Of a DNA stretch of 64,000 nucleotides, positions 1 through 8,605 are shown piece by piece (within the stretch, counting starts at the first letter, position 1; every line of letters starts with the position of its first letter). Made by a program: the position numbers and the translations under genes. A model generated the notes under the pieces. It saw only the letters and a list, made by a program, of their open reading frames with translations, had not been told where the DNA came from and ran no database searches. The stretch is from Phaeobacter gallaeciensis DSM 26640 (GTDB lineage Bacteria; Pseudomonadota; Alphaproteobacteria; Rhodobacterales; Rhodobacteraceae): NCBI RefSeq assembly GCF_000511385.1, contig NC_023139.1, positions 45,816 through 109,815 on the forward strand, given 5' to 3'.

Positions 1-1
1 T

Positions 2-538
2 ACCTTGGACGGGGAACTCGTAGGGGAAGACCACCGCCGACCTTACAATGAGCGCCACATCCATGGAGCAATTTACAAAGACCGTCCGGATGTAAACTCC
101 GTTGCCCACCACCACGCGCGCTCAATTATTCCATTCACAATGAATGATATTTCACTGCGACCGATCTTTCACATGTCGTCCGTCATTGGCAAAGAAGTCC
201 CGACCTGGGACAGCCAGGACGAATTCGGGGATACCAACATGCTGGTTGACAGCATGGAAATGGGCCACTCGCTTTCCCGGGCGCTGGAGCAGAACAGTGT
301 GGCACTGCTGCGCGGGCACGGTTGTATCTGTGTCGCTGCTAACGTCAGAGCCGTGTGCATGGTCGCCACAGGCCTCAAGGACAATGCCGCCTTGGTGCAG
401 CAATCTCTGCCTCTGGGCCCACTGACCCCCCTGACCGACGGCGAAATCGAGAAAACAAGCGCGATGCTTCTGGGGGACATGCCGCTGGCGCGGGCCTGGG
501 ACTACTGGGTGTCGCGGGCCGGGTACCCCGGTCTGTAA
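2..538 (+). CDS. Class II aldolase/adducin family protein, 5' truncated by window edge
   Basis: The reading frame is open from the first bases of the window to the TAA at 536-538, so the N-terminus lies outside. The remaining ~178 residues carry the class II aldolase hallmarks: a His-rich metal motif (HHHARS near residue 37) and the RGHG motif near residue 104 that supplies another metal ligand. Family members are divalent-metal enzymes that cleave or decarboxylate small hydroxy- or keto-acids. The gene reads into the gentisate operon about 100 bp downstream. A second, frameshifted class II aldolase lies at 7870-8569 and ends similarly (A-W-D-x-W-V-S), so the two are paralogues. Substrate not assignable from sequence. 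Confidence 0.85.
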   Translation, partial: TLDGELVGEDHRRPYNERHIHGAIYKDRPDVNSVAHHHARSIIPFTMNDISLRPIFHMSSVIGKEVPTWDSQDEFGDTNMLVDSMEMGHSLSRALEQNSVALLRGHGCICVAANVRAVCMVATGLKDNAALVQQSLPLGPLTPLTDGEIEKTSAMLLGDMPLARAWDYWVSRAGYPGL

Positions 539-640
539 CGCATCACAGATTAACCGCGTCCCGAGACCGCGGAATTGTGGCAGGGGCTCAACAAGAAAGT
601 TGCGATTGCGACCTTCGGCTTATGAAACATGGAGGCAAAG

Positions 641-1822
641 ATGCCATCACAGCCTATCTTGATCGCGGGCGCCGGAATTGGCGGCTTGGCCGCCGCTGTC
701 GGCTTGGCCCGGAAAGGGCTCCGCTCAATCGTTGTCGAGCAAGCACCCATCTTGGGGGAAATCGGCGCCGGAATTCAGATTGGTCCCAATGCGTTTCACG
801 CGTTCGACTACTTGGGTGTCGGCGATGAAGCGCGCTCCAAAGCCGTCTATGTCGACTCTCTCCGTCTGATGGATGCAAAAAGCGGCAACGACATCACCTC
901 CATTCCCTTGGGTGAGCAGTTCCGGAAGCGCATGGGTAACCCCTATGCAGTGGTTCACCGGGCTGACCTGCACTCTGTTCTTCTGGACTTTTGCGAAGCA
1001 AGCGACCTGATCGAGATCCGCACCAACACCCTGGTGAACGGTTACGATCAGGATGGAAAAACTGTTCGGCTGAACACGTCGCTTGGCGTCTTCGAAGGTT
1101 CCGCGCTGATTGGTGCCGAGGGTCTCCGGTCCCCGATCCGCGCGCAAATGGTGGGTGACGGCGAACCGCGCATCTCCGGCCATACGACTTACCGCAGTGT
1201 GATCCCGACCGAGCAAATGCCAGAAGATCTGCGCTGGAACGCAGCAACCCTGTGGGCCGGGCCCAAGTGCCACATTGTGCACTATCCGCTGAAAGGCGGG
1301 AAGGTATATAATCTGGTGGTTACATATCACCGCGACTTGCAGGAACCGATTGTCGGCCGCCCTGTCAGCCGCAAGGAAGTGATGCAAGGCTTTGAGCACA
1401 TCGCCCCCAGAGCCCGCCAGATCATCGAGCATGGGCAGGATTGGAAGCTGTGGGTTCTGTGCGACCGCGACCCGATTTCCAACTGGCGGGATGGCCGCGT
1501 GGCTTTGCTCGGCGATGCAGCACATCCAATGCTGCAGTACTTCGCCCAAGGTGCCTGTATGGCCCTGGAAGATGCCGTCTGCCTGTCCCATTGCATGGAA
1601 AACTACAGCGATAACATCGAAAATGCGCTGGAAACATATCAAACAATGCGCCGTGTCCGGACTGCGCGGGTTCAGATGAACTCGCGACTGATCGGTGACT
1701 ACATCTACCACCCGGATGACGCCCAGGCGGCGGTGCGCGATCACGTTATGTCGAACATGACCCCCGATGAATGGTGCGACCAGTTGCACTGGCTGTACGG
1801 CTCAAACGGTCTCGAGAACTAA
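641..1822 (+). CDS. FAD-dependent 3-hydroxybenzoate 6-hydroxylase-type monooxygenase
   Basis: 393-residue class A flavoprotein monooxygenase. The N-terminus has the dinucleotide motif GAGIGG; the FAD ribityl-binding GDAAHPMLQYFAQGA motif lies near residue 290, followed by the E-D-A helix. Length and these motifs match enzymes that para-hydroxylate 3-hydroxybenzoate to gentisate, and the next four genes complete gentisate breakdown, which supports that assignment over salicylate 1-hydroxylase. An upstream ATG at 629 exists, but the Shine-Dalgarno GGAGG at 631-635 falls inside that extension and is correctly spaced for the ATG at 641. Cytoplasmic, NAD(P)H-dependent. Salicylate or another hydroxybenzoate as substrate cannot be excluded. 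Confidence 0.85.
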   Translation: MPSQPILIAGAGIGGLAAAVGLARKGLRSIVVEQAPILGEIGAGIQIGPNAFHAFDYLGVGDEARSKAVYVDSLRLMDAKSGNDITSIPLGEQFRKRMGNPYAVVHRADLHSVLLDFCEASDLIEIRTNTLVNGYDQDGKTVRLNTSLGVFEGSALIGAEGLRSPIRAQMVGDGEPRISGHTTYRSVIPTEQMPEDLRWNAATLWAGPKCHIVHYPLKGGKVYNLVVTYHRDLQEPIVGRPVSRKEVMQGFEHIAPRARQIIEHGQDWKLWVLCDRDPISNWRDGRVALLGDAAHPMLQYFAQGACMALEDAVCLSHCMENYSDNIENALETYQTMRRVRTARVQMNSRLIGDYIYHPDDAQAAVRDHVMSNMTPDEWCDQLHWLYGSNGLEN

Positions 1823-1832
1823 AGGACAGAAA

Positions 1833-2528
1833 ATGGGCTACGTTTTTCCCCCGCAAGACCCTGTAACACTTCCCGTGGCCGGCAGCGATGAACGCTTGCC
1901 TGTCCGCCGCATCCTGTGTGTTGGCCGGAACTATGCCGCACATGCGCGCGAAATGGGCAAGGACCCGGACCGGGATCCGCCGTTCTTCTTCTCCAAGCCG
2001 GCAGACGCCATTGTGATGGATGGCGAAACTGTCGCCTATCCCGCTGAAACCAGCAACCTGCACTATGAAGCAGAGCTGGTTGTGGTGATTGGCAAAGAAG
2101 GCCGCAGAATCTCGCTGGAAAACAGCCTGGACCACGTCTGGGGCTATGCAGTCGGCAATGACCTGACCCGCCGGGATCTGCAGCTCAAAGCACGCGAGCA
2201 GGGGCGGCCCTGGGATATGGGTAAGTCGTTTGACCGCTCCGCACCAATCGGTCCCGTGCATCCGGCATCCGCTGTGGGCCACCCATCATCCGGGGAGATC
2301 AAGCTGACCGTCAATGGCGAAGTCAAACAACAGGCCGACCTGGCAGAACTCATCTGGTCGGTGCCTGAAATCGTTTCGATCCTGTCGAACTTCATCGACC
2401 TGAAGCCCGGCGACGTCATCATGACCGGAACTCCGGCAGGTGTTGGCGCCATGGTGCCCGGCGATGTCTGCGCCGTCAGCATTGAGGGACTGGGCGAGAT
2501 CACCACAACAATCGGTGCAGCGGAATGA
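1833..2528 (+). CDS. nagK: Fumarylpyruvate hydrolase (FAH family)
   Basis: 231-residue member of the fumarylacetoacetate hydrolase family. Visible signatures are the opening I-L-C-V-G-R-N-Y-x-x-H-A block, the metal-binding Y-E-A-E-L-V-V-V-I-G strand, G-N-D-L-T-R-R-D, and the terminal K-P-G-D-V-I-M-T-G-T-P-A-G-V-G block. In the gentisate route it would hydrolyse fumarylpyruvate to fumarate and pyruvate. The ATG at 1833 is preceded by AAAGGA (1821-1826) 10 bp after the hydroxylase stop, so an in-frame start inside the preceding gene is unlikely. Its stop overlaps the next start (ATGA). A second FAH-family gene in the window (13402-14259) is longer and belongs to another pathway. Confidence 0.88.
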   Translation: MGYVFPPQDPVTLPVAGSDERLPVRRILCVGRNYAAHAREMGKDPDRDPPFFFSKPADAIVMDGETVAYPAETSNLHYEAELVVVIGKEGRRISLENSLDHVWGYAVGNDLTRRDLQLKAREQGRPWDMGKSFDRSAPIGPVHPASAVGHPSSGEIKLTVNGEVKQQADLAELIWSVPEIVSILSNFIDLKPGDVIMTGTPAGVGAMVPGDVCAVSIEGLGEITTTIGAAE

Positions 2529-3172
2529 GCTTTCAGCTGCATAACTTCTTCAGGTCTTCAACATCGACCCGGTTGCGGGCGGTTTTGAACCTGAAGGGGC
2601 TGGATTATGACTACATCCCTTATGTTCTGCGTAAAGGTGAAACCCGGAGTCCGGAATACCTGGCGTTGAATCCCCAAGGGCTGGTCCCCTCGCTTGTCCG
2701 GGAGGATGGCACGGTCATGACACAGTCTCTTGCCATCATCGAGTGGCTGGATGAGGTTCATCCGGAGCCTGCACTTCTGCCCGCTGATCCGGATGCAAGG
2801 GCGCAGGACCGCGCGCTTGCCTACCTGATTGCTTGCGACATCCACCCGCTGAATAATCTGCGGGTTCTGCAATATCTCGGCAGCGAGTTCGGGGCCGATG
2901 AAGAAAAGCAAAAGACCTGGTTCACACATTGGGTGTCGATCACTCTTGACGCTTTTGAACAAACGCTGGCCTCAGCGGAACAGCAGGCGCGCTACTGTCT
3001 GTCCGACACCCCTGGATTGGCCGATGTCTGCCTCTATGCGCAGATTTGGAACAACAAGCGGTTTGGCATTCCAGTGGAGAACTGGCCGAACATTTCGCGC
3101 GTTTTCGCAGCACTCGACACTTTGCCTGCCTTCCAAAACGCCGCTCCTCCCAAACAGCCGGACGCGGCATAA
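2525..3172 (+). CDS. maiA: Maleylpyruvate/maleylacetoacetate isomerase, GST zeta-type
   Basis: 215-residue glutathione S-transferase fold protein. It opens with a thioredoxin-like domain carrying the zeta-class active-site block F-R-S-S-T-S-T-R near residues 9-16, then N-P-Q-G-L-V-P-S-L near 49-57 and Q-S-L-A-I-I-E-W-L-D; the all-alpha C-terminal domain holds the D-I-H-P-L-N-N-L-R-V segment typical of MaiA/NagL. It would isomerise maleylpyruvate to fumarylpyruvate with glutathione as cofactor, sitting exactly between ring cleavage and fumarylpyruvate hydrolysis. It overlaps the preceding gene by 4 bp, implying translational coupling. A second isomerase-like protein of an unrelated family follows the dioxygenase gene (4295-4837). 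Confidence 0.9.
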   Translation: MSFQLHNFFRSSTSTRLRAVLNLKGLDYDYIPYVLRKGETRSPEYLALNPQGLVPSLVREDGTVMTQSLAIIEWLDEVHPEPALLPADPDARAQDRALAYLIACDIHPLNNLRVLQYLGSEFGADEEKQKTWFTHWVSITLDAFEQTLASAEQQARYCLSDTPGLADVCLYAQIWNNKRFGIPVENWPNISRVFAALDTLPAFQNAAPPKQPDAA

Positions 3173-3194
3173 TCAAAGACAGTAGGAGATTGTT

Positions 3195-4298
3195 TTGAGT
3201 TCCGAGACCACACACGAGAACGTTGAGCATTCTATGCAGCCTGATGACAGCCCCGAGCTGCGCAGCTTGTACAAAAGCTTTGAAGACGAGCACATCATTC
3301 CGCTTTGGACGCAGCTTGGCGACCTGATGCCGATGCATCCCAAGCCCAAAGCCGTGCCTCACGTCTGGAAGTGGAAGTCCATCCTGCCGCTGGCGGAAGC
3401 CTCTGGAGATCTGGTACCCGTTGGCCGCGGCGGAGAGCGGCGGGCACTGGGGCTTGCCAATCCGGGGCTGGGCGGGAACGCGTATATCTCCCCCACTCTG
3501 TGGGCCGCAATCCAATATCTCGGCCCACGGGAAACCGCACCCGAGCATCGGCATTCACAGAATGCATTCCGTTTTGTTGTTGAAGGTGAAGGCGTCTGGA
3601 CAGTTGTCAACGGCGACCCCGTGCGGATGAGCCGCGGAGATCTCTTGCTGACACCAGGCTGGAACTTCCACGGCCACCACAACGACACCGACAATCCTAT
3701 GGCATGGATTGACGGTTTGGACATTCCGTTCAGCCAGCATAACGATGTCGGGTTCTTTGAATTCGGCTCCGACCGGGTGACCGACTATGCAACGCCGCAA
3801 TATTCTCAGGGGGAACGCCTGTGGTGCCACCCTGGACTAAGACCCTTGTCACAGCTGCAAAACACCGTCTCCTCTCCGATCGGAGCCTACCGGTGGGAGT
3901 ACACCAATCAGGCCTTGACCCAGCAGCTGCTGCTGGAGGATGAGGGCCACCCGGCGACAATTGCTCCGGGTCATGCGGCGGTCAGGTATGTGAACCCAAC
4001 CACCGGCGGCGATGTCATGTCCACCATACGCTGCGAATTCCATCGCCTGAGGGCAGGTGCGAGAACCCAGACCCGCCGTGACGTCGGCTCAACCGTGTTC
4101 CAGGTATTCGAGGGCAGCGGCGCCGTTGTGATTGATGGCAAGCGCCAATCGCTGGATATCGGCGATCTGTTTGTCATTCCTTCGTGGGTTTCCTGGTCGC
4201 TGGAAGCAGAGACCCAGTTTGATCTGTTCCGCTTCTCCGATGCGCCGATTATGGAGCGGCTCAACTTTGCCCGCAGCTATGTTGAGGGCAAAGAGTGA
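3195..4298 (+). CDS. gtdA: Gentisate 1,2-dioxygenase
   Basis: 367-residue bicupin. The N-terminal cupin carries the Fe(II) ligands in P-E-H-R-H-S (His118, His120) and a further His near residue 159-161 (F-H-G-H-H). The C-terminal cupin has lost the His pair, as in other gentisate dioxygenases. The enzyme opens gentisate between C1 and C2 to give maleylpyruvate. The start is a TTG at 3195 with a TAGGAG ribosome site at 3183-3188; an internal ATG at 3234 is possible but has no comparable site. The gene follows the isomerase by 22 bp and its end overlaps the next ORF, so it is part of the same operon. Confidence 0.9.
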   Translation: MSSETTHENVEHSMQPDDSPELRSLYKSFEDEHIIPLWTQLGDLMPMHPKPKAVPHVWKWKSILPLAEASGDLVPVGRGGERRALGLANPGLGGNAYISPTLWAAIQYLGPRETAPEHRHSQNAFRFVVEGEGVWTVVNGDPVRMSRGDLLLTPGWNFHGHHNDTDNPMAWIDGLDIPFSQHNDVGFFEFGSDRVTDYATPQYSQGERLWCHPGLRPLSQLQNTVSSPIGAYRWEYTNQALTQQLLLEDEGHPATIAPGHAAVRYVNPTTGGDVMSTIRCEFHRLRAGARTQTRRDVGSTVFQVFEGSGAVVIDGKRQSLDIGDLFVIPSWVSWSLEAETQFDLFRFSDAPIMERLNFARSYVEGKE

Positions 4299-4837
4299 GG
4301 GAAGCCGGTCAGCGAACGGGCAGGTTCCGGGCGGGTGACGGCGCCAGATCTGATTCAGACCTGGCGCCGTCCGGCGACCTCCTTCTGGCACGGCGCGGCA
4401 CTGCTTTTTTTGCTCGTTTGCTGAATGCTTTGCCGGATCCGGAATTGTACCAGGACAGCTGTGTACCGGGATGGCAGCGCTGTCATGTTGTTGCATCGGT
4501 TGGCCTGCATGCGCGCGAATTGGCCAATGAAATCGAAGCCATCCGGACCGGCACACCCGTCGTAAAATTGAGCGGTTCCGTGCTGCCTGAACTCCGCGAA
4601 TACGCGACAATTCCGGCCCGCGCGCTGCGTCATCTTTTTAGCCACTCTGCGGTGCATCTAAATGTTGTTTGGCGGGACCTTTCCGATGCAGAATGGAAAA
4701 TGTCCAATGCCGAAACGTTGATTTCGCACACCCCCCTGGAGAGGGGGAAAGTGATTTGGGAAGCAGCACTGAAAATAAACACGGGCGTCTCGGCATCAAT
4801 ATTTCCAGAAGACGTTAAAAGAGTCCTCCACAATTAA
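4295..4837 (+). CDS. Small protein resembling mycothiol-dependent maleylpyruvate isomerase/DinB-fold domain
   Basis: 180 residues from a GTG overlapping the gentisate dioxygenase stop, with GAGGG at 4284-4288 as ribosome site. The segment V-P-G-W-Q-R-C-H-V-V-A-S-V-G-L-H-A-R (about 57-74), followed by L-A-N-E-I-E-A-I-R-T-G, looks like the metal-binding helix region of the mycothiol-dependent maleylpyruvate isomerase family, and G-V-S-A-S-I-F-P-E-D near the C-terminus fits too. The second metal motif (E-x-x-x-H in the family) appears as K-V-I-W-E, so the metal site is probably incomplete. The protein is shorter than typical members (about 240 residues). Alphaproteobacteria are not known to make mycothiol, and a glutathione-type isomerase is already in the operon, so the role is uncertain. 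Confidence 0.6.
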   Translation: MREAGQRTGRFRAGDGARSDSDLAPSGDLLLARRGTAFFARLLNALPDPELYQDSCVPGWQRCHVVASVGLHARELANEIEAIRTGTPVVKLSGSVLPELREYATIPARALRHLFSHSAVHLNVVWRDLSDAEWKMSNAETLISHTPLERGKVIWEAALKINTGVSASIFPEDVKRVLHN

Positions 4838-5292
4838 TCTGATTGCAATAGTCACCAGATCTGCAAATTGAGAAGCGTTCCCTGCTCTGGAACAGTCAGG
4901 CTGAAAAGTCCAACGGCCCAGGGGGCCTATAGGTGACCACCAGACACATCTCTGAATTCGAACAATCAAATGGTGATTCCCAATTTCTTGAATCGACTGA
5001 AATTGAGTTTCTCGAATCAGCATTGATCAGCTGGAACTTTGGGACACTGAATCCGCCGGGATTGTCTGGGAATGGGAAGAAAGCCACGGTTATTGGGGCG
5101 GTCTGAGCTGAAGGTCAGGCGATTTCCCGAGCTGAAACTGCAGCATTCGCAACTCACACTTGCCTCATCATGCCTGGCTTCGCCAAATGGGATTTTGAAA
5201 TGTTTTGATGCATTGTTTTTCTTTGTTTTTGGGAAAAAGTATATATATAAACTTCCAAATAGCCATTTTATGGCATTTTACGGGAGGATACC
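4838..5292 (+). promoter_or_regulatory. Intergenic region with probable promoter of the outer-membrane protein gene
   Basis: 455 bp without a convincing gene. The last 90 bp turn AT-rich, with TTTTGGGAAAAAGTATAT at 5227-5244 and a TATATATATAA run, then a ribosome site GGGAGG at 5281-5286 before the ATG at 5293. The T-GGGAAAA core resembles motifs upstream of other operons in the window. No strong terminator for the gentisate operon was recognised in the first part. Confidence 0.4.
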
Positions 5293-6390
5293 ATGAACAT
5301 CAAAGTCACATCAGTCAGCGCCGCGCTTGCTGTTTTCGCGTCAGTTGCCTCTGCTCAGCAGCAGGGGTCGGCACAGAATGGGCAGCAGGGGAGCCTGCCC
5401 ACCGGGATCGCAGGTATATACAACCTTGGTGCATCCGGATTGCTGGAAAGCTATTTGTCGAATGAACCGTTCGGAATTGCGCAAACACGAATTGGCGTAG
5501 CCCGGGCTGTAACTGGGGTTGCACATGGCGGCGGGCCTACTTCCGGATATGACACATCCCCGGTTTCGGGAATTGGAGATTTCCATGCCTTGAAAGTGAT
5601 TTCGCCGGATTCCTTCATCCGATTCTCGACAGAATATGTCGATACGAGTGGCGGCGGCAGTATTGTGAAGGTGGATGCGCAAACTTATCGCTTTGATGCT
5701 CAGTACGTCAAATTTTTTGATCCGAGCACAATGGTTGCATTCGGTGCGTTTTATGAAAACACTGATATTAATAATATTGGTGTTGCCGAACTGTCTTATG
5801 GCGGCTGGGGTCTGCGTGCGGATGCATTGAAGCAGTTCAATCAGAATTGGGGTGTGTCAGGGCGTATCGAGTATATGTTCGGTGGAACCGATATCAATCT
5901 GCCGATCAGCCCCACTGCGGCGATCATTCAAAAACAGGATGATGACCGCCTGTACATCCAGTCCGAACTGGTCGGCCGGTTCGACAGCTCGGACTTGAAT
6001 TGGGTTCCAAACGGCTGGGTTTTGAACCCGATTTTTGGCGCTCTTTATCAGAAATCCTGGATCGAAGCGACGGCCGACAATTTCGGAAATGTCTCCTCCG
6101 GCGTCAACGGCCCTACAGAAGAGTACAGCACGATCTGGGCAAAGGCCCGGATTTCCAAGCAGCTGGCCCCGGGCACCTGGTCTCCGAAAGCAACACTTGG
6201 CTTCGAACATGAGCTGACCAACAGTCTGGATGAATATCTGGATGAACCGACTTACGGTGTTGTCGGCCTGGGGGTCACCTATCTGACCAAGTCCGGTGGA
6301 TACTTCGATGTAACATATTCAGGACGCCTTGGCCTGAACGGTATCCGCGAACAGAACGGCATCACGATTGCCTTCACGCAAACGTTCTAA
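5293..6390 (+). CDS. Outer-membrane beta-barrel protein, possible aromatic-compound porin
   Basis: 365 residues with a signal peptide: Met-Asn-Ile-Lys start, hydrophobic core and a V-A-S-A cleavage site near residue 21. The mature part is rich in alternating amphipathic strands, Gly and aromatic residues, and ends in Phe (T-Q-T-F), the usual C-terminal signature for BAM-assembled barrels. It is most like the beta-barrel domains of outer-membrane proteins found beside aromatic degradation genes. It is separated from the gentisate operon by 455 bp and has its own promoter-like region, so it may be expressed independently. A role in uptake of hydroxybenzoates is inferred only from position. Confidence 0.65.
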   Translation: MNIKVTSVSAALAVFASVASAQQQGSAQNGQQGSLPTGIAGIYNLGASGLLESYLSNEPFGIAQTRIGVARAVTGVAHGGGPTSGYDTSPVSGIGDFHALKVISPDSFIRFSTEYVDTSGGGSIVKVDAQTYRFDAQYVKFFDPSTMVAFGAFYENTDINNIGVAELSYGGWGLRADALKQFNQNWGVSGRIEYMFGGTDINLPISPTAAIIQKQDDDRLYIQSELVGRFDSSDLNWVPNGWVLNPIFGALYQKSWIEATADNFGNVSSGVNGPTEEYSTIWAKARISKQLAPGTWSPKATLGFEHELTNSLDEYLDEPTYGVVGLGVTYLTKSGGYFDVTYSGRLGLNGIREQNGITIAFTQTF

Positions 6391-6432
6391 CTTGAATCTG
6401 CGTTAAGGTCGAAATCAAACAGCCACCGCGCG

Positions 6433-6458
6433 GCAGAGCAGTGTGGAAACTGCTCTGC
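6433..6458 (+). terminator. Stem-loop between convergent genes
   Basis: Perfect 10-bp inverted repeat GCAGAGCAGT / ACTGCTCTGC with a 6-nt loop, 43 bp after the porin stop and before the oppositely oriented MarR pseudogene. There is no proper U-tract, so termination efficiency is uncertain. Confidence 0.5.
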
Positions 6459-6513
6459 TTGCGGCATTGCGAACCGCAACATGCCGGGCTGGGCGGCGCT
6501 TTCTATTCGCAAT

Positions 6514-7045
6514 CTATCGGCTTCGGGTCTCAATCGTTTTGATCGCCTTTGAGATCAGGAAGACCAGCTGTTGCTGTTGCTGCTCCCCCCTCCCCGCTCA
6601 CCCCCTCCAGTGCACGCCGGTTTTGCTCTTGTGCCTCGGCCAATGTGGGGTCCTTCAAGGCGCCCGCGCTCGGTCAGCCACGTTTGCCGGATACGGCCGT
6701 CCTTAACGTCCCGCGTACGTTTGATCAGGCCATCGCGTTCCATTCTTGACAGTGTGTCGGCGATCCTCGCTTGCTCAATCCCCACCCGTTCGACAAGTCT
6801 CTTCTGAGACAGGCCTTCTTGCTCCCAAAGATGAACCATGATCGGAAAGACACCAGTAGACTGGCCTAAGGGCTTTATCTGCTCCTGAAGGGCATTCGCA
6901 TTGATGCGATGAGCATGGCTTTCACACAGCGCACGCCCGACAGCGTCATTCATCACAGCGACCAGGGGTCGCAATACAGATCCGTCGCCATTTGCCTGCT
7001 CGCTTTCGCCTTTTCGGCTTCGATCAACGGAGTGCCTTGTGACAT
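6514..7045 (-). pseudogene. MarR-family regulator disrupted by three frameshifts
   Basis: The longest open frame (6555-6974) gives a central MarR winged-helix: L-S-Q-K-R-L-V-E-R-V-G-I-E-Q then L-S-R-M-E-R-D-G-L-I-K-R-T-R-D-V-K-D-G-R, ending in a low-complexity Gly/Ser tail. Reading other frames restores family-like ends. From ATG 7045 one gets M-S-Q-G-T-P-L-I-E-A-E-K-A-K, then a shift near 7000. After a C4 run (6647-6650) the next frame gives T-L-A-E-A-Q-E-Q-N-R-R-A-L-E-G-V. After a G6 run (6585-6590) a third frame gives E-Q-Q-Q-Q-Q-L-V-F-L-I-S-K-A-I to TAG at 6514. Two shifts are one-base homopolymer gains. Divergent from the dienelactone hydrolase operon, which it probably once repressed. 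Sequencing error is the alternative. Confidence 0.75.
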
Positions 7046-7162
7046 GATAGTTCCGAAAAAAGGTAATTGATGTGGTGTCAAATGCATGATAATACCGATA
7101 AATGATAAAAACGACAAAGTATCCAGTGTGGGCGTTGAGCTTTAACGGAGGAGAATGACATC

Positions 7163-7873
7163 ATGACGGATGCGAGCGTTTCTATTCCTGTGGATGGTGG
7201 GGATATGGGGGCCTATGTTTCCCGGCCCGAGCAGTCAAACGGCGGGGCTGTTGTCGTTTTGCAGGAGATTTTCGGGGTTAATGACACCATCCGAGGGTTT
7301 GCCGACAAGTTCTCTGCTGCTGGCTTTCTTGCCGTGGCACCTGACCTCTTTTGGCGTCAGGAGCGCGATGTTCAGATCAATCCCGGTGTGCCGGGGGGGT
7401 ATGAACGCGCGACGGGGCTGATGAAGGGGCTGGATCAGGGGCTGGCGCTGAAGGATGCACAGGCTTGCGTCAATTGGCTGGCCGCGCAGCCCGAAGTCAC
7501 AGGCAAGGTCGGCGTGGTCGGGTTTTGCCTGGGCGGTAAATTGGGCTTCCAGCTGGCGGGCGGCTCGCATGTCGACAGTATTGTGCCCTACTATGGCACG
7601 GGACTTCATACCGTTCTGGAGTCCGCCGCAGGCTTTGAGGGAGAGGCTCTGGTGCATGTGGCGGAAGCGGACCATCTTTGCCCGCCCGAAGCACAGGCGG
7701 CAATCGCGTCAACGTTTGCGGAAAATCCGCGTGTGACAGTGATGTCCTATCCCGGTGCAGGGCATGCCTTTGCGCGGGTCGGCGGTGATCACTACGACGA
7801 GGCCGCAGCCGAGCGCGCGAATGCCGCAACGCTGGATTTCCTGCACAGACGCCTTTCAGTAGAAAACACATGA
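7163..7873 (+). CDS. Dienelactone hydrolase family protein, copy 1
   Basis: 236-residue alpha/beta hydrolase. The nucleophile elbow G-F-C-L-G-G has Cys122, the acid is Asp170 in A-D-H-L-C-P-P-E and the base His201 in G-H-A-F-A-R, the Cys-Asp-His triad of dienelactone hydrolases. The family opens dienelactones to maleylacetate, but many members act on other lactones or esters. A strong site GGAGG precedes the ATG at 7163. The stop overlaps the start of the class II aldolase (ATGA), so it leads a five-gene run to 11711. A paralogue at 18293-19006 shares the same motifs (E-I-F-G-V-N-D, F-W-R-Q-E-R-D-V) and is likewise next to a TAXI-like gene. Confidence 0.88.
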   Translation: MTDASVSIPVDGGDMGAYVSRPEQSNGGAVVVLQEIFGVNDTIRGFADKFSAAGFLAVAPDLFWRQERDVQINPGVPGGYERATGLMKGLDQGLALKDAQACVNWLAAQPEVTGKVGVVGFCLGGKLGFQLAGGSHVDSIVPYYGTGLHTVLESAAGFEGEALVHVAEADHLCPPEAQAAIASTFAENPRVTVMSYPGAGHAFARVGGDHYDEAAAERANAATLDFLHRRLSVENT

Positions 7874-8569
7874 CGGAGGTCCAAAACGACATCGCTCTGG
7901 CGAGCCGGGTTCTCTATGCGCAGGGTGTTCTAGACGCCTTTGGTCACGTCAGCGTCCGTGCGTCCGAGGGCGGCTTTTGGATGTCGCGGAGCATGGCGCC
8001 CGGATTGGTGACAGCGCCCGACGTGTTTCTGCATGACGCGGACGGAGAGATTACCGGCAATGAAGTCCGCCCGTTTCTGGAGCGGTTCATTCATGCCGAG
8101 ATTTATCGCGCACGCCCTGATGTCATGGGGATCGTGCACAGCCATTCGCCTTCGGTGGTGCCGTTCAGCGTTCTACAGGATGTCCCGCTGCGCCCGATGT
8201 GTCATATGTGCGGCTTTCTGCATGGCAGCCCAGTACCGCATGATATTTCCGGCATTGCCGGGGATGCTTCTGATCTGTTGATACGAAGCCGCAGCATGGG
8301 CGAAGACCTTGCACGGCACATGGGGGACGCCAATGTCGTGCTGATGCGCGGCCACGGCTTTACGGTTGTGGGGCGCTCTTTGCGTGAGGCTGTGTTCCGG
8401 GCCGTCTGGACAGAGCGGGGCGCGCATTTGCAGCAATCTGCAATGGCCATGGGGACGCCCCAAGTATCTGACAGAAGGTGAGGCCTTGGCCTGTGACGAG
8501 ACGACCAGCGGACAGATTGGCCGTGCTTGGGACCTTTGGGTTTCAGAGATTGAGAGCGCATCGGCGTAA
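7870..8569 (+). pseudogene. Class II aldolase/adducin family protein with C-terminal frameshift
   Basis: From the ATG at 7870 the frame runs 203 residues to 8481 and shows class II aldolase features: G-H-V-S-V-R near the N-terminus, H-S-H-S-P-S-V-V-P-F with metal His residues, and R-G-H-G. The last seven residues are unlike the family. One base later in frame, from 8462, translation continues K-Y-L-T-E-G-E-A-L-A and ends R-A-W-D-L-W-V-S-E-I-E-S at 8569, matching the end of the aldolase at 2-538. The shift is at a C4 run (8458-8461) and amounts to one extra C. The product would lose about 35 residues of its C-terminal helices; activity is doubtful but not excluded. It may also be a sequencing error. 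Confidence 0.75.
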
Positions 8570-8605
8570 CGGCGGTACACGACACCGTAGGAGGAGGACA
8601 CGACC

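Noticed and set aside
629..640. Upstream ATG for the 3-hydroxybenzoate hydroxylase
   Set aside because: The Shine-Dalgarno GGAGG lies inside the extension and is spaced for the ATG at 641.
725..1789. 354-codon minus-strand frame opposite the 3-hydroxybenzoate hydroxylase
   Set aside because: Shadow of a motif-bearing gene on the other strand, with no ribosome site or recognisable domain.
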